Source of the DNA: Pseudomonas sp.
GTDB lineage: Bacteria; Pseudomonadota; Gammaproteobacteria; Pseudomonadales; Pseudomonadaceae
Assembly: GCA_003527165.1 (NCBI GenBank)
Contig: DPSI01000263.1
Span: 1,214-7,356 of the forward strand
Direction of reading: 5' to 3'
DNA length: 6,143 nucleotides
Both the position numbers and the translations under genes were made by a program. The stretch's first letter is position 1. Every line of letters begins with the position of its first letter. Shown piece after piece: positions 1-4,166 of the stretch. A model generated the notes under the pieces. That model had not been told where the DNA came from. It searched no databases and worked only from the letters and a program-made list of their open reading frames with translations.

Positions 1-60
1 GCGCGCCAGGAGCCGTTCAGCCAGTAGGTATTGGTGAACTTGTTGATCAGTGCGGCGTAG
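1..60 (-). repeat. Coding direct repeat, copy 2 (distal, truncated at window edge)
   Basis: This stretch matches 319-378 at 54 of 60 positions, and the first 50 bases differ at only two. The offset is 318 bp, exactly 106 codons, so the reading frame is kept. It encodes the second YxALINKFTNTYWLNGSWR motif of the secreted protein. More copies may lie beyond the window edge. Confidence 0.9.
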
Positions 61-515
61 CTGGGTGCAGGGGCAGGCGTGTCGTCCGGCTCGGGTACTA
101 CCGGCACGGAGCTCGCCACATTACTGACGCTGAGCCTGTTGGGATAGCCGACCACGGCGCCATCCAGCACCGGTCCGTTCATGAATACGGTCAGCGCACC
201 GCTGGCGGGCTTGACCGATGTCACGGTCCGAATCTGGCCATCGGCGGTCCGCACCGAGGTTCCGACTTGAAACGCTGCGATGTTCTGCTCGGTAGCGGCG
301 ACCGAAACGCCCGCCGATGCGCGCCAGGAGCCGTTCAGCCAGTAAGTGTTGGTGAACTTGTTGATCAGCGCCGAATAGGAAATCCCCGATGCGCTCGTGA
401 TGCCAGCGGATGCAGCATGGACATTACTGATATCAGGGAAAAAGCCCAACAGTGCGGTTAGGGCGATAGCGGGCATGAGGCCTCTGCAGGCGCTCGAAAA
501 AACTGTGACAGACAT
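1..515 (-). CDS. Secreted repeat-containing protein, N-terminal 171 residues (3' end outside window)
   Basis: An open frame of 171 codons runs from an ATG at 513-515 to the window edge without a stop. A GGTGAG Shine-Dalgarno-like sequence lies 3 nt before the ATG; an alternative in-frame ATG is residue 14. Residues 1-37 look like a signal peptide: polar start, hydrophobic core PAIALTALLGFF (residues 15-26) and a likely signal peptidase I site near NVHA-ASA (residues 31-37), so export to the periplasm or outside is inferred. Residues 47-65 carry a motif containing ALINKFTNTYWLNGSWR, followed by a beta-rich stretch (residues 66-136), a Pro/Asp-rich linker (VPVVPEPDDTPAPAP, residues 137-151), and then a second, almost identical copy of the motif starting at residue 153. 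The layout is that of a multi-domain secreted protein with linkers between repeated modules. I do not recognise the family. The aromatic- and Asn-rich motif could suit carbohydrate or surface binding, but that is a guess. Confidence 0.8.
   Translation of the reverse strand, partial: MSVTVFSSACRGLMPAIALTALLGFFPDISNVHAASAGITSASGISYSALINKFTNTYWLNGSWRASAGVSVAATEQNIAAFQVGTSVRTADGQIRTVTSVKPASGALTVFMNGPVLDGAVVGYPNRLSVSNVASSVPVVPEPDDTPAPAPSYAALINKFTNTYWLNGSWR
319..378 (-). repeat. Coding direct repeat, copy 1 (proximal)
   Basis: First copy of the in-frame repeat of the secreted protein gene, encoding residues 46-65. It is 54/60 identical to positions 1-60. The two differences in its best-conserved 50 bases are at third codon positions or leave the motif unchanged, so the nucleotide identity is higher than protein constraint alone requires. 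This suggests recent duplication or gene conversion. Confidence 0.9.
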
Positions 516-536
516 TGGCTCACCGTGACTATGAAC

Positions 537-564
537 ATCGAAACGCAAATCAGCGCGTTTCGAT
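537..564. promoter_or_regulatory. Perfect 10-bp inverted repeat upstream of the secreted protein gene
   Basis: ATCGAAACGC (537-546) and GCGTTTCGAT (555-564) are perfectly complementary across an 8-nt spacer. The repeat ends 21 nt before the minus-strand ATG. In the mRNA it would form a 5' leader hairpin close to the ribosome binding site; in DNA it could be an operator for a dimeric regulator. The sequence cannot decide between these. Confidence 0.5.
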
Positions 565-739
565 AAAGCGACCAGGGGAGGCTGAATCGATAAGCGGGCG
601 CAGCCGAATCAGGCTGAATCCACAAATAGAACGAACCACCAGGCAAAACGGGAGTGGTTGCGCCGAGCTCTCGTTTCGTTCGCGTATTTATAATTTGTTT
701 TCATAATGATTTACACAGCGATCATCTGAATACTGCCGC

Positions 740-865
740 CAAAAAAATGTCCACAATGCGCTCGGCCATTATTCTGATATCGTTCAGCCATCTAAAATGA
801 CGATTCAGGACAGCCTGAAGCCCGCAGCTCATGCGGATCCTCAATTTTGTGGCGTCATTTTTTTG
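740..865. other. Structured intergenic element with inverted ends (possible small RNA or miniature element)
   Basis: The ends CAAAAAAATG (740-749) and CATTTTTTTG (856-865) are perfect inverted repeats, with further imperfect match inward (CCACAA at 752-757 against TTGTGG at 847-852). Nested inside on the plus strand, AAAATGACG (794-802) pairs with CGTCATTTT (853-861) and encloses two hairpins: TTCAGG/CCTGAA (804-809/814-819, loop ACAG) and CCGCA/TGCGG (822-826/832-836, loop GCTCA). The outer stem runs into seven Ts (858-864), as at the 3' end of a factor-independent terminator. This could be a plus-strand small RNA of roughly 80 nt or more, or a miniature inverted-repeat element. No clear target-site duplication or upstream promoter is visible. 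The A/T-tract ends are low complexity, so chance contributes. Confidence 0.35.
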
Positions 866-949
866 AACTATCCGCCAGGTTAGTTATTAACTGAGAACTC
901 TGAAATCCGACAGATGGTTATATAGGCGTTGAACTTCTGGGAGAACGAT

Positions 950-995
950 CAGAACCGTCTGGACGCTTTGCCGCTCTTCAGGCAGAACGGTTCTG
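950..995. promoter_or_regulatory. Inverted repeats, possible operator upstream of the aminotransferase gene
   Basis: CAGAACCGT (950-958) and ACGGTTCTG (987-995) are perfectly complementary 9-mers. The right arm is also part of its own palindrome, CAGAACGGTTCTG (983-995), which is CAGAAC and GTTCTG around a central G. A further GAAC lies just left, at 943-946. Repeated AGAAC half-sites 130-180 bp before the aminotransferase start codon suggest regulator binding. No convincing sigma-70 or sigma-54 promoter could be placed between here and the gene. Confidence 0.3.
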
Positions 996-1124
996 TCAGA
1001 CGCATTGCATGCACGCTGTTTCGTTGTGCGCGACGGCGTCCAAGCGGGGAGGGCTGGTAGTGCTTGTAAAGCGGTCGGGCTTCGGGCAGGGTCAGTATCA
1101 GGACTCTTATTGCGGAGTTATTCC

Positions 1125-2264
1125 ATGTCGGACCTATATCCTCAGGTCGATCCCGATGGGCTGGTCGAATACTCGGTTGTTTACACGGACCGATCGCTGA
1201 ACCACATGTCCCGGTCGTTCCAGACCGTCATGAACGACGTTTCCTCTACGCTCAAAACTGTCTACAACGCCGATGCGGTAGCTGTGGTGCCGGGTAGCGG
1301 CACGTTTGGCATGGAAGCGGTGGCGCGTCAGCTTGCGCATGGCCGAAAGTGCCTCGTGATCCGCAACGGCTGGTTCAGTTACCGCTGGACCCAGATTTTT
1401 GATATGGGTGGGATTCCGGCGCATACCACCGTGCTCAAAGCGCGACCGCAAAACCCAGGTGCTCAGGCCGGGTTCATGCCTCCGCCCATAGATGAAGTGA
1501 TCGAAACGATCACCGCGCAGAAGCCGGATCTGGTGTTTGCGCCCCATGTAGAAACCTCTTCCGGAATGATCCTGCCGGATGACTATCTGCGGGCAGTGGG
1601 AGAGGCCGTGCATGCGGTTGGCGGCCTGTTCGTCCTGGACTGCATCGCCTCCGGCGCGCTCTGGGTGGACATGCAGGCAAGCGGCGTCGATGTACTGATC
1701 AGCGCGCCGCAAAAAGGATGGAGTGCTTCGCCATGTTGCGCGTTGGTCATGCTCAGCGCGGCCGCCCGGTCTCGTGTCGAGGCAACCCAGAGCAGTAGCT
1801 TCGCATGCGATCTGAAGAAATGGCTGCAGATCATGCAGGCCTATGAGCAAGGAGGGCACGCCTATCACGCGACCATGCCGAGCGACGCCCTGATGCGTTT
1901 TCGCGACGTCATGCTGGAAACCCAGGACTACGGATTCGAGCCCCTGCGCGCCCAGCAAGTGGAGCTGGGCCGGCGGGTGCGGGTATTGCTAGCGGAAAAA
2001 GGCTTCAGCAGCGTCGCGGCCCCCGGCTTCGAGGCGCCGGGTGTGGTGGTGTGTTACACCACCGATAGCGGAATAAAAAACGGCGGCAAGTTCGCAAGCC
2101 AAGGGCTGCAGATTGCCGCAGGCGTACCCTTGCAGTGTGACGAGTCGAGTGATTTCCAGACTTTCCGCATTGGCCTGTTCGGATTGGAAAAGCTGAGAAA
2201 CCTCGACCGCACCGTGGATATTCTGCAGCGAGCGTTGGACGAGATTCTCGCAGATGGCCGCTAG
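1125..2264 (+). CDS. Class V PLP-dependent aminotransferase (alanine-glyoxylate/serine-pyruvate type), 379 aa
   Basis: The start is the ATG at 1125, with GGAG (1114-1117) 7 nt upstream; the 40 upstream in-frame codons from 1005 lack a binding site and do not fit the family start. The fold type I aminotransferase features are in order: PLP-phosphate loop GSGTFGMEA (residues 57-65), HVETSSG (141-147), the Asp that contacts the PLP pyridine nitrogen in LDCIAS (D172), the Schiff-base lysine in SAPQKGWSA (K197), and a C-terminal Arg in FRIGLFG (R348) suited to binding the substrate carboxylate. Length is normal for the class, with no disrupted motif. Family members move an amino group from alanine, serine or similar donors to glyoxylate or pyruvate in the cytoplasm; the actual substrate cannot be read from sequence. 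No metabolic partner gene lies next to it: the next plus-strand gene is an unrelated small membrane protein. Assignment to class V is confident, but finer naming is not. Confidence 0.92.
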   Translation: MSDLYPQVDPDGLVEYSVVYTDRSLNHMSRSFQTVMNDVSSTLKTVYNADAVAVVPGSGTFGMEAVARQLAHGRKCLVIRNGWFSYRWTQIFDMGGIPAHTTVLKARPQNPGAQAGFMPPPIDEVIETITAQKPDLVFAPHVETSSGMILPDDYLRAVGEAVHAVGGLFVLDCIASGALWVDMQASGVDVLISAPQKGWSASPCCALVMLSAAARSRVEATQSSSFACDLKKWLQIMQAYEQGGHAYHATMPSDALMRFRDVMLETQDYGFEPLRAQQVELGRRVRVLLAEKGFSSVAAPGFEAPGVVVCYTTDSGIKNGGKFASQGLQIAAGVPLQCDESSDFQTFRIGLFGLEKLRNLDRTVDILQRALDEILADGR

Positions 2265-2289
2265 GTGATCGTTTGATAATCGGACCATC

Positions 2290-2324
2290 CTCGTATGCCG
2301 CTATGGGGGATAGCGACATACGGG
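2290..2324 (+). terminator. Two-tier hairpin after the aminotransferase gene
   Basis: CGTATG (2292-2297) pairs with CATACG (2317-2322), and GCTAT (2300-2304) with ATAGC (2310-2314), around a 2x2 internal loop and a GGGGG loop; C2290-G2324 extends the stem. It begins 26 nt after the stop codon. There is no T-run, so it is not a standard intrinsic terminator; it may protect the mRNA 3' end or assist Rho-dependent termination. A small CTCG/CGAG hairpin follows at 2329-2341. Confidence 0.5.
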
Positions 2325-2429
2325 TTCACTCGTTCAGCGAGCCGTTTGGCTTCAATCGAATCAGGGAAAAATCGCTACAACCTGCGCGCTAGACACATTA
2401 ATGAAACAAAATTGTGTTTGCGCATGGGC

Positions 2430-2447
2430 TCAGCGTAGCTACGCTGA
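2430..2447. promoter_or_regulatory. 18-bp perfect palindrome upstream of the small membrane protein gene
   Basis: TCAGCGTAGCTACGCTGA is its own reverse complement over all 18 positions. It lies 41 bp before the ATG at 2489. A perfect 18-bp palindrome is expected by chance only about 0.02 times in a window this size. With no loop it suits a DNA operator for a homodimeric repressor or activator better than an RNA hairpin. No good -35/-10 pair could be fixed next to it. Confidence 0.5.
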
Positions 2448-2467
2448 AACTTAACAAGGCTTACTAC

Positions 2468-2482
2468 AACAACAAAGAGGGG
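2468..2482 (+). promoter_or_regulatory. CA motif (Crc/Hfq-type) overlapping the ribosome binding site
   Basis: AACAACAA (2468-2475) fits AAnAAnAA, the A-rich motif that Hfq, with Crc, binds on catabolite-repressed mRNAs in Pseudomonas. It runs straight into the Shine-Dalgarno stretch AAAGAGGGG (2474-2482), 6 nt before the ATG at 2489, so binding would block translation initiation. The match and its position are seen in the sequence; regulation is inferred. Confidence 0.6.
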
Positions 2483-2488
2483 CTCAGT

Positions 2489-2707
2489 ATGATCAACAAC
2501 CAGAATGCTCAGGTCGTTGCACTCGAATTGTGGCGCTTCTGTGCACATTGCATAGCCATAATCGTCGTTGTAGGAGCGGTACTGATTGGTTTCCTCGGAT
2601 CCTGGGACCTAGCACTGAAAGTCGGTGTGCTACCGCTATTGGCTCTTGTGGTGGCTGACATCTTGGCCAAGCGGAGGGAGCAGGAAATTCAAGTAAGAAA
2701 CTCCTGA
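2489..2707 (+). CDS. Small two-helix membrane protein, 72 aa, unknown function
   Basis: The ATG at 2489 is chosen because AAAGAGGGG ends 6 nt before it; an in-frame GTG at 2414 would add 25 residues but has no binding site and would place the CA motif and palindrome inside the gene. Residues 1-17 (MINNQNAQVVALELWRF) are polar to amphipathic. A first hydrophobic segment covers about residues 18-38 (CAHCIAIIVVVGAVLIGFLG) and a second about 42-60 (ALKVGVLPLLALVVADILA), followed by a charged tail, KRREQEIQVRNS. The basic tail suggests both termini are cytoplasmic, with a short periplasmic turn near SWDLA. Two Cys (residues 18 and 21) sit at the start of helix 1. I do not recognise the family. A dedicated upstream palindrome, a CA motif and a downstream hairpin suggest an independently controlled gene. 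Confidence 0.7.
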   Translation: MINNQNAQVVALELWRFCAHCIAIIVVVGAVLIGFLGSWDLALKVGVLPLLALVVADILAKRREQEIQVRNS

Positions 2708-2716
2708 CCCTCACTG

Positions 2717-2749
2717 CCCTGCGCAAACCGTCACGGGGCTTGCGCAGGG
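2717..2749 (+). terminator. Strong hairpin terminator after the small membrane protein gene
   Basis: CCCTGCGCAA (2717-2726) and TTGCGCAGGG (2740-2749) form a perfect 10-bp stem with a 13-nt loop that itself holds a CCG/CGG mini-stem. It starts 9 nt after the stop codon at 2705-2707. The downstream bases TTATCAGT are only modestly T-rich, so termination may be incomplete or factor-assisted. It could also mark the end of the converging uvdE transcript. Confidence 0.65.
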
Positions 2750-2946
2750 TTATCAGTCGTGAGCCGTAAGTGCTCGACCGCCGGTTCGGTGACTGTCCGG
2801 CTCATCAGCAACCCGCTCATCCGGCTCGGTGAGTAGGAGCGGAACTCGCGGTACCGCAATAGTCATCGCATCGACGTTCGCCTTTCCGATACGGTTAACC
2901 GTTCCAGACCCGAGGCCCGTACAAGCGTGGCTGGCCGGCATGAAGG
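2750..2946. other. Intergenic stretch between convergent genes with small palindromes and a direct repeat
   Basis: It contains a 12-bp perfect palindrome ACGGTTAACCGT (2891-2902), a 10-bp palindrome GCGGTACCGC (2848-2857), and near-identical 12-mers CCGGTTCGGTGA (2781-2792) and CCGGCTCGGTGA (2821-2832) exactly 40 bp apart. No T-tailed terminator for uvdE is visible. A minus-strand frame of 62 codons (2753-2941) starts 5 nt after the uvdE stop but has no ribosome binding site and no recognisable product. Confidence 0.35.
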
Positions 2947-3987
2947 TTATGCCCAGCGCGCGGGGGCGATGCCATCTGCCAGGTAGTTCATGTAGTAATC
3001 CAGGGCTGCGAGATTCTTGTCCTTGGCCTCGAACATGATGTCGAAACGGTCAAGAAATTCTCGCGCATAGAGGTTGGTCCAGCGATTCCACATGCGCTTG
3101 CTATGGCTGTAGAGGTCGCGCTTGCTGACCCGCCGGAGCAGGTCGGGCATTTGCAGCTTCTCTTCCGGCGAAAACCCCTCGGCGATCAGGCTTTCGGGCG
3201 GCTGCGAGTAATGCATGGCCGGCCGCACGCCTTGCCAGCTCTCGATGATTCGACCCACACGTGGATCATGTGGATCGATATAACGCTCCTCGTTGACCCA
3301 GCAGTGGTGGATGTCCAGCACCACCGGCGCCAGATCCGCGAGTTTCAGACAATCGTCGACGCCATAGGTCTTTTCTTCGTTCTCGAAGGTGATGCAATTA
3401 CGCGCTTCCTGCGACAGGCGCGGCCAGACCGCACGGATCCCCTCTACGCCCAGCCGCCCGGCGATATGCACATTGCATTTGAAATCCTGGAAGCGACGGC
3501 CGAAGCCCATCATGCGAATCATGTCGGCGTGGTATTCGAATTCAGCGAGGCTGTTCTCAACCACCTGCGGTTTGTCCGAGGCGAGCACGCAATATTGACC
3601 GGGATGCAGGGACAGGCGGATGGCCGTGGTTCGGGCCCGCTCGCCAATTCTGGCGAAACCCGTCTCGATAAGGGTGCGCACCTCATTTAGACGATAGAAG
3701 TCGTTGGCGTCTGGATGGCTGTAGAAGGGCAGCAGGTCGCTGCTCAGCCGGAGCATGCGCAAGGGTTCTGGCAGCGTAGCGACATAGTCGAGCAACCGCA
3801 GCTGTGCCGCCAGGTTGTGTTCGATGATGCCGTGCAGCTTCTCCCGTGCTGCCTGTTGCGACACGCTGTTGAGCCAGCGCAACGTGGTCGAGCGCGGATT
3901 GAACGCCCGCTCGATGGCCTCCAGTTCCTTGAGCGACTCGCTGTGGCCGGGATGGCGGTACATGCAGGCAAAACCGATTCTGTACAT
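2947..3987 (-). CDS. uvdE: UV damage endonuclease, UvdE/UvsE family, 346 aa
   Basis: UvdE enzymes are TIM-barrel, metal-dependent endonucleases that nick DNA 5' of UV photoproducts and some abasic sites, giving excision repair independent of UvrABC. The start at 3987 (MYRIGFACMYR) is preferred: AAAGG sits 5 nt upstream and family members begin with this first barrel strand. An ATG at 4035 would add 16 residues with a weaker site. Family motifs are in order: RIGFACMY (residues 3-10), LLPFYSH (H91), RLSLHPGQY (H128), NVHIAG (H174), ITFENEEK (E202), VVLDIHH (D225, H228), AMHYSQ (H259), LYSHSK (H295) and IMFEAKDKNLAAL (E320). These match the metal-site residues known from the Thermus thermophilus enzyme, with one exception: the position two before H259, where that enzyme has a carboxylated lysine, is Ala257. 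The protein is longer than the roughly 280-residue minimal enzymes, mainly through a helical insert between H259 and H295 and a C-terminal helix. It appears to be a single-gene unit. Confidence 0.92.
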   Translation of the reverse strand: MYRIGFACMYRHPGHSESLKELEAIERAFNPRSTTLRWLNSVSQQAAREKLHGIIEHNLAAQLRLLDYVATLPEPLRMLRLSSDLLPFYSHPDANDFYRLNEVRTLIETGFARIGERARTTAIRLSLHPGQYCVLASDKPQVVENSLAEFEYHADMIRMMGFGRRFQDFKCNVHIAGRLGVEGIRAVWPRLSQEARNCITFENEEKTYGVDDCLKLADLAPVVLDIHHCWVNEERYIDPHDPRVGRIIESWQGVRPAMHYSQPPESLIAEGFSPEEKLQMPDLLRRVSKRDLYSHSKRMWNRWTNLYAREFLDRFDIMFEAKDKNLAALDYYMNYLADGIAPARWA

Positions 3988-4034
3988 AGGGACCTTTGGC
4001 TCGCAGCGCAGCGACAGTGGTACGGCGGGTTCCA

Positions 4035-4064
4035 TTTAGTGGTCCGCTTGCGGGCAGGGTGCAA
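4035..4064 (-). promoter_or_regulatory. Weak candidate promoter for uvdE
   Basis: On the minus strand TTGCAC (4064-4059) is followed, after 18 nt, by ACTAAA (4040-4035), a poor -10 match. Transcription from it would start near 4028, leaving a leader of about 40 nt before the ATG at 3987. If real, it rules out the upstream ATG at 4035, which would lie at the -10 element. No LexA-type palindrome is visible nearby. Confidence 0.25.
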
Positions 4065-4123
4065 AGTAACTGACGAACGTAGCGTTCCAGCGCTCGGGTG
4101 ATTAGCCAAAGTTTACGTACCCA

Positions 4124-4149
4124 TAAAAAAACGGGGCCCGAAGGCCCCG
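4124..4149 (-). terminator. Intrinsic terminator of the monooxygenase gene
   Basis: Read on the minus strand, CGGGGCC (4149-4143) and GGCCCCG (4138-4132) form a 7-bp GC-only stem capped by a TTCG tetraloop, directly followed by seven Ts (4131-4125). It begins 17 nt after the TGA at 4169-4167. The T-run is on one side only, so it acts on minus-strand transcripts and isolates uvdE from the upstream unit. Confidence 0.95.
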
Positions 4150-4166
4150 CATCGTGTCGTTATCCA

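Larger units (their letters stand above)
516..1124. other. Long intergenic region between divergent genes, no convincing gene
   Basis: About 610 bp separate the minus-strand secreted protein gene from the plus-strand aminotransferase gene. Short open frames here have no good ribosome binding site and no recognisable product. The stretch holds a 10-bp inverted repeat at 537-564; copies of GCTGAATC at 581-588 and 613-620 with a variant GCCGAATC at 603-610; an AT-rich tract at about 685-714 that includes an exact TATAAT (689-694, plus strand) without a good -35 element; a structured element at 740-865; and an inverted repeat at 950-995. The local AT-richness, unlike the flanking genes, fits a promoter region or acquired DNA. 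Confidence 0.6.

Noticed and set aside
689..694. An exact TATAAT as a plus-strand promoter
   Set aside because: No -35 element stands at 16-18 nt upstream and no gene follows within 400 bp, so it is best explained by local AT-richness. It could still drive a transcript through 740-865.
1134..1958. A 274-codon minus-strand open frame opposite the aminotransferase gene
   Set aside because: The plus-strand frame carries all catalytic motifs. The antisense product is rich in His and Arg with no domain logic, typical of a shadow frame.
2290..2341. Integron attC recombination site after the aminotransferase gene
   Set aside because: The hairpin after a stop codon suggested it, but no paired RYYYAAC/GTTRRRY core sites are present and no integrase or cassette array is visible.
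432..2371. An exact 12-mer ATCAGGGAAAAA at both 432-443 and 2360-2371
   Set aside because: About one shared 12-mer is expected by chance in a window of this length. One copy is coding and the other intergenic, with no further similarity around them.
2414..2488. A 25-residue N-terminal extension of the small membrane protein from a GTG at 2414
   Set aside because: It has no binding site upstream, while AAAGAGGGG sits right before the ATG at 2489.
2753..2941. A 62-codon minus-strand frame starting 5 nt after the uvdE stop
   Set aside because: The tight spacing suggested coupling, but no Shine-Dalgarno sequence precedes the ATG, the product has no recognisable feature, and the stretch is full of small palindromes and repeats. 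Conservation would be needed to revive it.
3103..3690. A 195-codon plus-strand open frame opposite uvdE
   Set aside because: It is antisense to conserved UvdE motifs and has no ribosome binding site.
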